Numbered from the stretch's first letter, positions 14,701 through 25,366 are shown. The stretch: DNA of 64,000 nt from Nephrocerus scutellatus (GCA_947095585.1 OX352763.1:104945908-105009907); one strand, 5' to 3'. A program made the numbers and translations. The notes: generated by a model not told the origin, from the letters alone.

Positions 14701-17333
14701 ATTCCAAAATGGTGTCCACCTTTATTTCAAAACCGCCGATCACACCAAAATACGAGTAACCTTTTCGACATCCAACAATAAAGAGAAAATTGTAAAGATG
14801 TTTGACGTAAACACAGTAATGTTGCTTTTCCACTTGAAATTGATAGATAAAGCAGCATTCAAGATTTCAAAATGGTAATGCACTTTCAATTCAAAATCGC
14901 CTACCACAGCAAAATACGAGTAACCTTTTCGATAGCCAACAATAAAAAGAAAATCCAATATTTTGAAGATGATTGCCAAGAACTCCCAACTTATGTTCAC
15001 AGTAATGTTGCTTTTCAACTTCAAATTCAATTCAGCCAACGTTCCAAACCGGAATTTAATTTCATTTGGCCCAAGTACAAAAACATACACTAAGGCCTCA
15101 TCTACAAAATCTCCAATCTAGACAGTAATTCAACTCATAACGAGTCTGATCTCTGGTTCAATACAGCAACGGAAGGAAGGTCTGTTGAGAGCCTAAAAGA
15201 ATTTCAGACATTGCAAATCATTATACCAACACCCTGGATCTGTTTCCTACCTCTCATCCTGATAAATACACCATTGTTTTATTGTCGCTTCTATGCTTAT
15301 CTGACTATTGTGTATTATTAGCTATTTTCTCGTTGATAAACCACACAGTTAACAAACATAAACTCCCAACAGAACCGTATGGCAATACGAGAAAGTCAAT
15401 TGGGACGACATCAACCACTTCTTTGGGAGTATTAACTGGGCACTATTTTTCACGTAATAGCAAGGCTGTCACTGAAAACGATCATAAACCAAAAGAAGAT
15501 GGTAATGGACAAGTACAAAAAATATGGACGATGGTCTCCTCCTCCTCCTCATCCATGCAGCTTCTGCAGAAGTCATTCGAGAAGGCTCCAAGTCTTGCTG
15601 CATGCCTGCCTATGAGACAGTGTCCAGTGATGACACCTACAACAGCACCGATGTGCGTCATCAGTTTTTGACCCGTCTGTGTAAAAATGAATGTGTTCAT
15701 CTTCAAGTAAGCGTTCTCTTCCCAGAATGAACTGTGAACTGGAAGTTTTTGTTGAAATAGAGTTGCGGAATGGTGCAGTCTATGTTGTCTGGGATCCTGA
15801 CTAAATTCAGGATAGAAGAGTGACCGATTTCATTTCTAGTCCACTGGGAGATAGTATGAAGGCGATTAGCCGAACTAGCAGCTACTTGCCTGCTGTAAAT
15901 GTCGACTGGTTTAGGGTCAAACAGAATATCCAATGCGGCGGAGGGGGTAGTACGAAGTGCTCCGCATACATAGACTAGCTGATCTTTGGACTTTGCTTAA
16001 TTTGTCAAGGTATAAAAGAGTAGGTCTTACTACCGCTGTATATAGCCAATGAGTTAAAAGGGATTGAAGACCCCATCTGCTAGCAATGGCCTTTTTCCAT
16101 GAGAAGAGTGCCAATGTGGCTTTACGAACTCTTTCTTGTATGTTTGGTTAAGACCCAAAGACTTTGCTTTATCAGATAATGTTAAGCTTATACCTTTTAT
16201 AGAAGGAGGGTTAATAAGTGGAACTTTATATTTCTTGGTTAATAGGACAAGCTTAGTTTTGTGAGGATTTACCCCTAAACCACAGCGATCTGCCCAGCAA
16301 GTTAACTCCTTTCCACGACGATTGGTTCTACGCACCGAAAGGACCCCAATACCTATCAAGACATTGGGCCATCTTCAACACAATAACAGGGTTGAGATTG
16401 GATCACTTGGATCCACTCCCAATCCTGAAGTTGCTACAACAACAACAAGTTAGCTTGTTGAGAGCATTTTGCAGGAGTTTCTTTAAGGTATTCGGGTATT
16501 TTGCTGAGACGTCAATAGCAACGCATAAGCGATTACTCTGCAGCCCTCATATTTTGGCATACCAGCAGCTCGTTCACTGCTAAGTTCCATAGAAGGGGGG
16601 ATATGACTCTACCTTGTGGGGCTCCTCGCAAATGTGCTAACGTGGTTAAAAGCGCCTTCAATGTCTAGGAATACCACTATTGTGAAGGGAATGTTCAATA
16701 GAACGTACCAGTGTGTGCAGAGCTTGCCTGTACAATACGCGTGCTGATTGTCTTTTGTCAATGCGTGTGCGTATGTAGATATCTTTCCAATGCCTTTAAC
16801 AGGAATGATGAATGACTGATTGGTCTGAGATCCTTTTGACTAACATGCGAGCATTTGCCGGCTTTGGGTATGAAAACCACGTTTACTCTTCTCTCCATAA
16901 AACTGTTACATGGACCAGATCGAGACAACTCTTAAGAATTGTTTCTAGCAAAGGAAGGATAATATTCGAAGTCCCTTGCAGATCGGCTGGAATTATGTCA
17001 ATTAACGTCGATAAATTCGCTGTTTTTTAATTTATTCATTTCATTTTTTGTAAAAAAAAAATCAAAATTTATGTACTTCGTGTTAATGTACCATCGATGC
17101 CATTAATTATGGAACACTCCACCAAAACTTTGTGCTACTAATTTTCGTTCAATCCATTTCAATATAAATACTAATAAAAAAAAACTACTTTCAGCTATGT
17201 AACAGCTTCTCCACCTCTACCACCACCACGACGAGGATCCGAAAGTGTACCCGGTTCACCGCAACATTTCCGCACACGAATCCATTACACACCCGAGCCA
17301 CAGCGACGAATATATCGGACAATAGATCAATGA
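4836..17333 (+). CDS. Unnamed Ser/Gln/His/Pro-rich protein, five coding exons
   Basis: Coding exons are 4836-5709, 8293-8676, 12622-13284, 13916-14381 and 17195-17333. Every junction has AG/GT borders and the phases agree (1, 1, 1, 2), giving 841 residues and a TGA stop. The protein is low-complexity: Ser/Thr/Ala/Asn-rich N-terminus, a His/Gln tract near residues 121-145, more Gln runs in exon 3, and a basic, proline-rich end with SPPLPPPRR (about 801-809) and RSPDPPPRYNRG (about 758). No enzyme or membrane domain is visible. Short stretches that look constrained are NKLYKKSPFVQRKF at the end of exon 1 and the last 45 residues. The Pro-rich motifs could bind SH3 or WW domains (inference), suggesting a scaffold. 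I do not recognise the ortholog. A pyrimidine-rich acceptor lies just before exon 1 and there is no stop between it and the ATG, so upstream coding exons may exist outside the window or in 1-4.8 kb. Confidence 0.85.
6163..6410 (-). mobile_element. Ty1/copia retrotransposon, end of pol (RNase H)
   Basis: The minus-strand frame encodes EDNQICIKMENKR, then TDVKHHFIRQKLEDWDI and EADILTKAF. This is the typical RNase H end of copia-type polyproteins, where R.KHID..YHF and ADILTK are hallmarks. The upstream part of the element is missing and Jockey-like sequence adjoins it at about 6410. An LTR may lie at about 5950-6160 but I cannot define its borders. The copy sits in intron 1 of the Ser/Gln-rich gene. 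Confidence 0.75.
6535..6960 (+). mobile_element. Jockey-like LINE fragment (plus strand)
   Basis: It encodes broken pieces of the same reverse transcriptase found on the minus strand at 21,280-22,750, including the segment around RCSSTLPLPL and SQGVGLKSL. There are multiple frameshifts. Another piece of the family lies at about 7440-7850 and, in opposite orientation, at about 7870-8030. Confidence 0.55.
7440..8030. mobile_element. Jockey-like LINE fragments, mixed orientation
   Basis: 7440-7850 reads on plus and resembles 46,210-46,340 (CCAACCGTCAACT, AAGAGTCGAATCATCTA) plus a later coding piece (TLTLTS-type segment and SITRWGQQN). 7870-8030 reads on minus and resembles 21,780-22,040. All are decayed intronic relics. 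Confidence 0.5.
8100..8245 (+). repeat. Possible SINE 3' fragment
   Basis: This stretch resembles the body of the SINE at 8910 (GATACGGCAATAAATTGAAGG versus the related phrase there) and ends in an (ATT)n run. The tRNA-like head is missing. Low confidence. Confidence 0.35.
8293..8676 (+). CDS. Exon 2 of the Ser/Gln-rich gene
   Basis: Residues 292-419, starting after CACAG and ending before GTAGGT. It encodes a Ser/Thr-rich stretch with a Gly run and QSPLTGRKRF. A donor at 8681 would break the frame to exon 3, so 8676 is preferred. Confidence 0.82.
8910..9162 (+). mobile_element. tRNA-derived SINE, full-length copy
   Basis: The head has an A-box-like GTGGCTCAGTGGATAGTGC and a B-box-like GTTCGTGGTTCGAATCGC, spaced as in a tRNA promoter. 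An unrelated body follows and the element ends in (ATT)n. Matching copies lie on minus at 18,119-18,377 and as 3' pieces at 31,505 and 46,444. It is not a functional tRNA gene because no acceptor stem closes. Confidence 0.8.
9640..12000 (-). mobile_element. LOA-like LINE, RT to C-terminal domain, decayed
   Basis: On the minus strand 11,620-11,940 encodes the linker before the reverse transcriptase (KAIRKTKRSFWMKF). 10,848-11,267 encodes RT (RGTPQGGVISPLLW; the catalytic YADD box is degraded to CVCDMVIL). 9823-10,215 encodes the C-terminus (IITGHWPVGSLAAKLGV, then FCRSCGDVNEKETLIHYIC). Frames are broken. It occupies much of intron 2 of the Ser/Gln-rich gene, opposite to that gene's direction. 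Confidence 0.8.
12001..12560. other. Intronic sequence, nothing recognised
   Basis: Between the LOA-like copy and exon 3 there is no ORF or repeat I can assign. The short open frames lack homology cues. Confidence 0.5.
12622..13284 (+). CDS. Exon 3 of the Ser/Gln-rich gene
   Basis: Residues 420-640. The acceptor follows ATGTTTTAG and the donor is GTAAGT. It begins with a short charged segment (YREKEMERQ) and runs into Gln tracts and Ser/His repeats. The overlapping frames, including a 122-residue one on the same strand, are shadows of the CAA/CAG/CAT repeats. Confidence 0.85.
13828..13853. repeat. Poly(A) tract in intron
   Basis: An uninterrupted A run of roughly 25 bases upstream of exon 4; its exact length is prone to sequencing error. 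Confidence 0.8.
13916..14381 (+). CDS. Exon 4 of the Ser/Gln-rich gene
   Basis: Residues 641-795. The acceptor CCCTTGCAG precedes GTATTATG, and a GTAAGT donor follows. It encodes a basic start (MKRKFSSYVKLQ), an Asn/Ser-rich middle and a basic proline-rich end. An A-rich tract lies just upstream in the intron. Confidence 0.85.
15480..17030 (-). mobile_element. LOA-like LINE, decayed RT/RNase H copy
   Basis: On the minus strand, 16,590-16,640 encodes the RT core (RGAPQG, then SPLLWNLAVNEL). 16,054-16,359 encodes CGLGVNPHKTKLVLLTKKYKVPL. 15,917-16,114 encodes the thumb (PTLLYLDKLSKVQRSASLCM). 15,482-15,706 encodes the C-terminal knuckle (VITGHCLIGRHAARLG, CRSCMDEEEEE). It is close in sequence to the copy at 40,040-41,460 and is interrupted by stops. 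It lies in intron 4 of the Ser/Gln-rich gene. Confidence 0.78.
17195..17333 (+). CDS. Last coding exon of the Ser/Gln-rich gene
   Basis: Residues 796-841 plus TGA. It follows TTTCAG and encodes a compact proline/arginine-rich tail with SPPLPPPRR, TPEPQRRIY and the terminus RTIDQ. It is too short to show as a separate long ORF and is placed by phase and splice signal. Confidence 0.82.
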
Positions 17334-17551
17334 GTGGCACTGCAAATAATGGTCATGTGATATTGGTATGGATTCGATGATGGAGATGGCGATGGCGGCG
17401 ACGATAGTGGTGGCAGCGGCAGCTTCTCGGGCGGCGGCGGCAGTGGCAGCGGTGGCTTCAGCGATGACAATTTCTAAGTTGACAGAGAGCTTTGGATGAT
17501 GTTTCCCTGCCGGTTGGCGATTTTTCGTTTGCATGTAAATAGGACATTGAA

Positions 17552-17593
<42 letters not shown>

Positions 17594-17852
17594 ATATAAA
17601 AGTGTGTGTGTTTGTGTGTGTGGTGTGCGCGCGCATCTGTATGTGTTTATCACTTTAGAACGAGAAAGAGAGAGAGAGATGATTATATATCGTCATTGTT
17701 GATTAATTGATTTTGATGCCATAACAATAACTCATATGTGTTGTGTATATGTGTACTTTTGTTCTTTTGTTTCGATTTTGTACATCACTCTCTAACTTTA
17801 CTTTTTTTTTCTTTTCAAAAAACAAAACTTAAGATTCAACTTTATTAATAAA
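17334..17852 (+). other. Probable 3' UTR with simple repeats
   Basis: The region after the stop codon carries a Gly/Ala-like GGC/GGT tract, a (TA)n run, (TG)n and (GA)n runs, and then an AATAAA at about 17847-17852 that could be the poly(A) signal. The true 3' end is not proven, because transposons begin shortly after. Confidence 0.45.
17554..17589. repeat. (TA)n microsatellite
   Basis: About 36 bases of alternating T and A inside the presumed 3' UTR, followed by TG/GT-rich and GA-rich simple sequence to about 17680. Confidence 0.9.
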
Positions 17853-18118
17853 TTGAAACCTGTTACCACAAAGACTTTTTAAAAAAATTTCACGATATAT
17901 TCTCTTTTTGTACTACAAATGTATGCAGTTTAGACCAATATTTTTTTTAAGTATTTACGTAATAAGAAAAATGTTTCGATTAAAAATGTAAATGCATTCA
18001 ACGCAGTTACTTGACGCAACAGCCTATTGCTTAGACTTCTAGTAATACGTTTGGACCAAATTAGACTACCACGTCTTCTTTTTTGGATTAAATTTTCATG
18101 TTGTGTATACCCCCTTTA

Positions 18119-18377
18119 ATAATAATATTTTTGCGCGACAGACCATTGCGGTCCATTTGTGTTGTGGATGTATTTTTTGCACCCAAATGGAAATGACCGA
18201 AACTGCCGTATACGAACGGCGAATTGAGAAGCTTCCAGTGACAAGTTATTACTGTCGTTAGACATTTGCGAGAGGTGCGATCGTGAAAAATACTTTTGGT
18301 GTTTTCTGGGATTCGATCCTCAAACCTCCTGCTAAAAAGTCCATGCACTAAACACTGAGTTACGGCGCCCACGGTGT
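18119..18377 (-). mobile_element. tRNA-derived SINE, minus-strand copy
   Basis: The complement has the same head (GGGCGCCGTAACTCAGTG), a B-box-like GGATCGAATCCC, the phrase CACCAAAAGTATTTTTCACG, and ends in (ATT)n at 18,119-18,127. It differs by point changes and a replaced middle from the copy at 8910. Confidence 0.78.
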
Positions 18378-18425
18378 CACCCCTTTGTAATCTAAATTTT
18401 TCAACGTGAAGCGATAGTAAATAAT

Positions 18426-19398
18426 AGAGGTCTGCATGAATACATTCATTTGCTCTCTGCAATAGGGTACAGTACTTCAGTGTACTCTATTCATTGCAAT
18501 AATACGAACTGGTATGCACTGAAATCGAGTACCCATTTCTATGAAACAAACTCTGTACAACATTCGATCACTAAAACGAGTACACAGTTTGATTTCTCTT
18601 TTACATTTAAATACTCAAACAAAACGTATGCAATAATAGTTGCCAAAAATGCACTGAGTACACCGAGTACACCAAGTGCAACGAGTACACCGAGTACACT
18701 GAATGCACTGAGTTAACTTTTAACACTCACATAAGAACTAACATGGTGTCCAGGTTTAGACTACTAGACAATATCGCTAAAAAAATAATTAATTTTTCAA
18801 TAAATTCTTTGTATTATATGTTTTATTTAGCTAAAACATAATTATACGAAAAAACACAGTAAACGTCAATGGTGGAAAATGCTAATAGTGATTTCGATTT
18901 ACACGCACATAGCGACACACAAACACATGTGTTTGTTATTGGTAAACAAAAATAACAACTAAATAACTGTTCAAAACAACCGTTTCATTCATTCTGATAG
19001 AGATGCAGCAAAACTTGCAATGGCTCTAGCTAAGATTACAACTATAATCTTAATGTTTGTTTCTTTTATTATTAATTTATAGATAACAGCCAGTTTTCTT
19101 CGGTAGAACCCTGCTGAATAATTACCAAAGCCTATAAATGAATGAATCATTCAATCATAAGGAGTACTCAGTGTACTTAGTGTACTCAGTGTACTCGCAC
19201 TATATTCGGTGTACTTAGTTTACTGAACCCATTCTTTGTGAGTTCACTGCACTAAATATCTTCTTGAGAATGGGTTAACTTCCCATCAGCAGGTGAACTA
19301 TCCGTTTTAGATTTCAAGCTTATAGTACAATAGTGATGGGAACCCAAATAACAATGAATGTCGTGAAACGTGTTTTAAGACATTCATTGCAGACCCCT
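18426..19398. mobile_element. hAT-like non-autonomous inverted-repeat element
   Basis: The left end is AGAGGTCTGCATGAAT and the complement of the right end is AGGGGTCTGCAATGAAT. The flanks carry near-identical AGTAAATAAT and AGTAAACAAC (8 of 10 matching), consistent with the 8-bp duplications of hAT elements. Inside, short GAGTACACC-type repeats (18,655-18,715) reappear inverted at 19,160-19,230, like subterminal transposase-binding repeats. No transposase frame is visible. Confidence 0.65.
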
Positions 19399-19508
19399 AG
19401 TAAACAACACTCCAACATAAAATTTTAGAGAAATTATATTAAAGTTTGATTATTTTCATCAATTAAGTAATGAGGATAAAATACCAAAAAAAAAAAAAAA
19501 AATCGATG

Positions 19509-20319
19509 TTAGGCAGCGCTCACTGAGGTAATGTGGGGTTGTGCTGAGGTATTGGAATGGTGCGTGGCATAGGAGTGGTGAACATTTGGCGTGCCGATAG
19601 AATAGCGGCGAAGTGGTATGAAAGTGATTTAATGCGTACTACAGTGGCAAACAACGTATGTTGCCGATTCAACAGCTCTTAAAAAAGGTCGTCCTCAAAG
19701 GATGAAGATGCTCATTTATTTGTAAAACTTGCGACCCTTAAAAATCAGGAGAAGAAGGAAAAACACTATTGGGTTCATCCTCTCTGGGAGAAAATTAAAA
19801 AAAAATTTAAATTTTTAACGTTTATAAAAAAGATTTGAACGTGGACGACCGAAAATTAAAATTCAAGAAACCAAATTTTTTATTAATTATGTACCTGCTT
19901 CTCAAATGTCTTTAGCTATTTTGACACTGGCCCGCTCTTGAACATGGCTCATATGATTATCCTCCCGTGTATTGTCATATTTACAAACAGGGTTATGCCT
20001 CTACAAGGGTTACAAATTTTATGTTTCATTCTTGGTCGTCTCGCATGTTTTTAGTTTCCGGGTAAACAAAAATACGCAGTTGCAATGCAAAATCAACGTC
20101 GTCACCAGTCGTTTGCCACTCGAAAAATAAACTTGTTCGAGATTAGTGGTACTTGACTGACATCACGCCACCCGCAAAATACCACGTCACCTCTACTCCG
20201 CTTTGATGCGCGGTGTCTTCAATTGTTTACATAGGCTTAAGCGTTTGTTTCCACCTGCAACTTGGTCACCATGCCACTGCCACGTCACTTGTAGAGCACT
20301 CAGTACGTGCCTTGCCTAA
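19509..20319 (+). mobile_element. PIF/Harbinger-like remnant
   Basis: The ends TTAGGCAGCGCTCACTGAGG and, inverted, TTAGGCAAGGCACGTACTGAG are roughly matching terminal repeats. A plus-strand frame at 19,690-19,810 encodes KKEKHYWVHPLWEK, the WVHP signature at the start of Harbinger/HARBI1-type transposases, followed by decay. There is no intact transposase. Confidence 0.55.
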
Positions 20320-20481
20320 AGAATTTACAATTAAAGGTGCCTCGTGTGTTTAGCCGATTTGTTTTGAAAGTGGTTCTCCAAAGATAGACAGAACATGTAG
20401 AACATCGTTTAGGGTAGCGTTTTATAGGTAAAAGACCCGTTCGTGTATGCATTTGTTTATTATTAAATGGTTTTTTAAATA

Positions 20482-21093
20482 CAGTCAAACTACGATAACT
20501 CGAATCACCATCATCCACAAAAAAAGTTCGACTTGTCAAGGCTTCGAGTTATCCAACATGCGTAAAACTGAAATATAATGTTGTTTTTATTTATGTGTTT
20601 TTTTACAACAAGTAAGTTCTGACTGACAATATTTTATTTTGCTTGTTTTTACGAACAAAAAAGGATTGTAATTTATTCAAAATTTAATAAAGATCATCCG
20701 TTGTCTCATCACAACCTCTACTGAAGCCTCGTCGTCACTTTGTATATCGATTCCAATCGGATTCACTGATTCGGAGCTATAATGCTCAACAATGTCCTCA
20801 TCTGTTGGAAAGGCCGATGTACAAAAGTTTTTTTTATATACCTCCATGTAATCCTTGATAGTGGTAATTGTTGTTATATCACTATTTCTTCTCCCTTCAT
20901 TATATTCAGATTCCGTTAGGTCTCGATCTTTATCAATATTATTCAAGAAAATTTGTGGAATATCATCCTCTTGATCCCAGTGGAATGCTATGACCAAACC
21001 AGCCTTGTTAAAGCAATTTGCTATCGTTTGTCTTTTAAAGTCAATGTCCCATGCTTTTGTTACATTACTGATATAGGCTAGAGCGGTGACCAC
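20482..21093 (-). mobile_element. Tigger/pogo element end and transposase fragment
   Basis: One terminus begins CAGTCAAACTACGATAACTC right after a TA, the pogo/Tigger target, and a partial inverse follows (CTTCGAGTTATC). The minus-strand frame at 20,677-21,093 encodes TKAWDIDFKRQTIANCFNKAG, the conserved C-terminal motif of Tigger/jerky transposases, then an acidic tail. The catalytic part is lost; a different repeat adjoins at about 21,090. Confidence 0.78.
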
Positions 21094-21280
21094 CTGTCAG
21101 CTCTTTGGTGATTCTGTAAACGGTTCTGCTATCGCACCTGCTCGCTACTAAAAATGGAATAACTTTTGAACCATCAATAATTAGATAAAACTTCATTTGG
21201 CAATTTTGATTGGAAATGACCTCCGCTATCAGCCTGCTTCGTTTGTACCACGAATTCTGGGACACCCTGTATAATCGCCA
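21090..21280. repeat. Unclassified insert with end-like sequence
   Basis: This short piece ends in ACCACGAATTCTGGGACACCCTGTA, whose complement (TACAGGGTGTCCCAGAATTC) looks like a transposon terminus. It lies between the Tigger remnant and a Jockey-like copy. No coding domain is recognised. Confidence 0.35.
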
Positions 21281-22750
21281 GTGAAATATTTCTTGCACCG
21301 GGATAGAAAACCTAAACATTTCGTAGCGTTTTTGGCGCCGGTGAATATGTGGTCATTCCAATGAAGCTTGTCGTTAACGCACATACCGAGAATTGCTAGT
21401 TTTTCAATTTTCTCGATGCAAGTGCCATACATGGATAAATTTGTTTTAGAATTCGTTTATACGACAGGAAACAGCATTGGGTTTTGGAAGCGTTAAATTC
21501 TACTCGATTTTCTCCCCATTTTATTATGCTGTCAAGGTCAGAACTTGACGTGCCTAAAATATGTAGTTGTTTGCGTTTCACATGAGAAGTGAAGGGACGT
21601 TCCTCAAACTTATATGAGAAAGACTGAATTGGTTTAGAAGTAATGGACAAGAGACCATTAATAAAAATGAGAAAGAGTGTCCGGGACAAAACAGAGCCCT
21701 GGATAAATCCAGAATTTATGTGATGTACATGAGACATAAAACCGTCTAAACTTGAATTGGAACGCTCAAAGGATAGCTTCTAATCCAATGAAGCAGTTTT
21801 TTATCGACTCCATAAGCACGCTTGATGCCGAACTCTGTCAAATGCCTTGGAAATATAAAGTGCAACAGCTTTGCTTTCACCAAATTGATATAAAGACTGG
21901 TTCCACTGTTCAGGTGAGATATACCATCAAATTACCAATATAACGTTGCCCACGAAATCCGTACTGCCGGTCACTAATGATTTCGTTGATTTCAAGATAT
22001 TTTATGAGCTGAAAATTGATCAGCGTTGTCATGACCGTGGATAGAATGGATGTAAGAGTTATGAGTCGGTACGAAGAAGGAAACGACGGCTCACCTTTTT
22101 TAGGTATGGGCTGAACAAAGGCTGTTTTCCAACTTCTTGGGAGGAGTCCAGAAGAATAGGATGGATTGAAAAGCTTATGCAATGGTAATGCCAGCTTGGA
22201 AGAACACCTCCTCAGAACTAATGGGAAAATACCATCTGGCCCAAGGGATTTGTGAGTGTTGAGATCATTTAAAACTATAGCAACTGCACAAGTACGAATG
22301 AAGTCCCATAGATTGTTCAATACTCGGAGGTGCAGGTGGTAGCAATCCACAATCTGGAAGCGTGGAACAAGCTCCAAAAGCAAACCGATTTGCTTTGTTC
22401 TTAGAGTTGAAAACTGGAATGTTATTATAAATGGGTGTTGGAATCGACGAAGAGGCTGTATTTTTGATTCTTTTCACAGATGACAAAATATGTTTAGTAC
22501 CTTTGGGACATTGTAGCATTTTTTGCCTCAATTTTTGGTCGTAGGCGAATTTGATTCGCCGAAGATGGGCATTGCAATAATTTCTGGCTCGTTTTAAATT
22601 TTTATTCGGTCTTCCTCAGTAGGGTTTGCTCTGTAAAGCCGAAACCATACCTCTCTCATCCTCACAGTCTCTTTATAGCTTGAGTCATACCATCCATCCT
22701 CTTTTGGTTTGACAGACTTATTCCTGTAGTGGAACTCCAGAATGGTGGAA
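21280..22750 (-). mobile_element. Jockey-like LINE, linker plus RT, decayed
   Basis: Read on minus from 22,750: linker (WYDSSYKETVRMREVWFRLY, RANPTEEDR), then RT (NDLNTHKSLGPDGIFP, FVQPIPKKGEPSFPSSYR, ISDRQYGFRG), then FINGLLS and VEFNASKTQC, and the thumb (EKIEKLAILGMCVNDKLHWN). The YADD box and several frames are damaged. Other pieces of this family are at 6535, 7440, 25,390, 46,545, 47,650 and 54,900. Confidence 0.8.
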
Positions 22751-22954
22751 GTGCGATCAAACCTCCACGTGGTGACCGCCGGTAATTTTCCTCTAATGCA
22801 GGAAAAGCGGAATGATCGTGCTAGTCCCTTCAAAGTAAAATTGGCGCAAGACCAATAACCTCGCCCGTAAAATTTTTTTATTACGGAGCCCAAAATCAGC
22901 TTCGGATACATTGATGAACAACGACGACCACGGCAACGAAAACGGCTAAACGAT

Positions 22955-23305
22955 TTAAGAATTTTCTCATGGAACGTACGTTCACTGTATAGAGCTCGAG
23001 CTGCACAGCAGCTGGCCGATGCCCTGTCTAAATATAAGGCTGACATAACTGCAATCCAGGAGGTGTGATGGAAGGGGAATGGTGTCTTATAAAAATCAGA
23101 ATATGATATATTACAGCTGTGGGGTTTGTAGCCAGCAAAAGAAAGAAACTCACCGTTATTGACTTTTAAGCAATAAATGAACGGCTATTCACCCTTTCAG
23201 ATTTAAAAACATAAGCCTCATATACGTTTACGCACCTACATAGGACTCTCCAGATGATGAAAAAGAAGAATTCTTTGAATTAGTCGAACGGGAACTCCAT
23301 GCCTG
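22955..23305 (+). mobile_element. LINE endonuclease domain fragment (RTE-like)
   Basis: The plus strand encodes TWNVRSLYRARAAQQLADAL, then ADITAIQEV, and after frame breaks ISLIYVYAPT and SPDDEKEEFFELVE. This is the start and middle of an AP-type endonuclease as found in RTE/CR1-type LINEs. The 150-residue minus ORF here is partly its shadow. Its reverse transcriptase may be the block at 26,181-27,770. Confidence 0.65.
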
Positions 23306-23780
23306 CTCTCAGATATAAAAATCATACTTTTTTACATGAGAAGAGTTCCACAGTGGCCTTACGTACTCTTTCTTGTATGTTCGGTTTCCAGCTTAGCTTT
23401 CTATCCATAATAAAACCCAGATACTTAACTTCTTCAGAGAAAGTTAAGCTTATGCCCTTATGTCCTTTCCTGAGACGGCAATAGCAACGGATCCGCATAA
23501 GCGACCACTGCGCTGTCCTCCCTTTTCAGACATATCACCAGCTTAATCACAAATAGTTTCCATAAAAGGGGGATAGGACTCTACCTTGCGGGGTTCCTCT
23601 CCCGACGTCACACCTTGGAATTTGGAATTGATAATTCGACCTGTGACCAGAAGCTTAATCAGTTCACCAAGTGAGTAGTATACCCTCACAGCCGACAGTG
23701 CATTGCTTGTTAATAAAAATCTTTTCGTCCGTATAAAGAATGTTTTTATGGCCATTTCCTGCATGGACGTGTCTCTGTTA
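23306..23780 (-). mobile_element. LOA-like LINE, RT fragment
   Basis: Minus-strand relic matching the RT/thumb junction of the copies at 16,100-16,620 and 41,000-41,430 (phrases TTTCCAGCTTAGCTTTCTATC and GAGACGGCAATAGCAACG). Badly broken. Confidence 0.55.
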
Positions 23781-25360
23781 GAGGTCTAAGTAGACTACTA
23801 TGTTAAATGAGAAAACGTGATTTGTTAAACCCAGTTATCAACTCCCCTGTTTTTTTGGTAAATATACATTTTATGGAGAATTCTTTAATGCTACAATTTC
23901 TCTACTTTAACACTATAACATGTAAAACGATTATGTAAATTGGGCTATGTTGCGTGTAAACTTTTAACAATTCTATTTTAAACAAAAGTTATTATAAATT
24001 TCAATAATAATAATAATATATTTATATTTATATATACTCAATTGTATTCTCCCAAGAGGAAAAAAACAGAAACAGTTTCGTAAAACTATCAATGTTTCGT
24101 TTTCGAATGCAAAACAAAAAACAAAAACCTATAAATTATAATTACAATTATTGTGTACTGCATATATTTATATAATTACATATATATTATATATTGAACA
24201 TCTAATATTACAACTATATTATAAATTATATATTCTATATGCTATAAAAATAAGTTAAAACTTAGTTTAATTTATGTGTATGTAAAAAGTTAACTGAACT
24301 ATATGTTGAAATGATGCAGATTATAATTATTATTATTATGTACCTTGTAATTATACTATATAATGTTTATAATTATGATTATTACTATGTACTATGATTA
24401 TTATTATTATTATTATTAATATTAATTATTATTATAATATAAAACACAACCAGAGCGGATGAAGAAGAATAAAAAACAAAACTAAGCTGACTAGAAAAAC
24501 AAATAAAGCCGGAAAACAATTCAAGTATTTGAAAGAAAAAGACTCATTTTTGTTCCATTGGTTTTGACTTTTTATAAATACATAATCAAATTCCTCGTTA
24601 CTGAATTCGTTGACTTGCATACGAGTACATAAATAAATGCGCTGTTTACCTAACTATTTATGGGAAAAGTTCTCTGTAGCAAACCAACAAAATGTATTGT
24701 CATTAGAAAATGTGCACATAAATGAAATATTGAAATTGTTACAAATAGGGAATTAATTGTTCTATATTTTTATTAAAGAAATCAACAAAAGTGCTATGAT
24801 GATGAAAAGAACAAAGATTTCATACAAAAAAAGCGAAACATCGGACGACTTGGTAGTAAAAAAATATTCTCAATCTGAATGACCTACGAAAGATCTCTCT
24901 CACTAAAACAATAATTACATTACTACTTACATTTTGAAAACAATAAAAGACACAATCCAAAAGTAAATATGTACAATAAGAAGAAGAAGAAAAAAAACGC
25001 ATGACTGACAAATAACTAACTAACTAAGTAAAAAACTGTATTAAACATTTATATTCAATGCAGCAACAACAGTATGCATTTTGTTAATAAAACGAACACC
25101 AAAAACTAGTAATTATCTATATGGGAAAAGCCTGATACGAAATCCAATCCAACAATGTTCTGAGATTAGTTTTGTAATCGATATTGTGTAGCAATTCGAG
25201 CAAATTGTTTTTTGTTCCGATTATTCAATTCAATTATACGAGTAATATAAACATTAAAGAAGAATTTCCTTTTTCATCTGAAGCAGTAAGATTTTTTTTT
25301 ATAATGTACACACGCTCAAGGGATATGCATCCTTATAATGTTTAGTGCAGCGTGGACGTT
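23781..25360. other. AT-rich block without genes
   Basis: About 1.6 kb of strongly AT-rich DNA with ATT/TTA runs, several AATAAA motifs and no long ORF or transposon motif. It resembles UTR-like or unique intergenic DNA; a distal 3' UTR of the upstream plus-strand gene, split by transposons, is possible but unproven. Confidence 0.4.
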
Positions 25361-25366
25361 AGGAAA

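Noticed and set aside
16392..16583. Plus-strand ORF in intron 4
   Set aside because: It is antisense to the LOA-like reverse transcriptase; the minus reading contains the RT motifs.
22594..23046. 150-codon minus-strand ORF as a gene
   Set aside because: Part of it is the Jockey-like linker (to about 22,750) and the rest is the antisense of a plus-strand endonuclease fragment.
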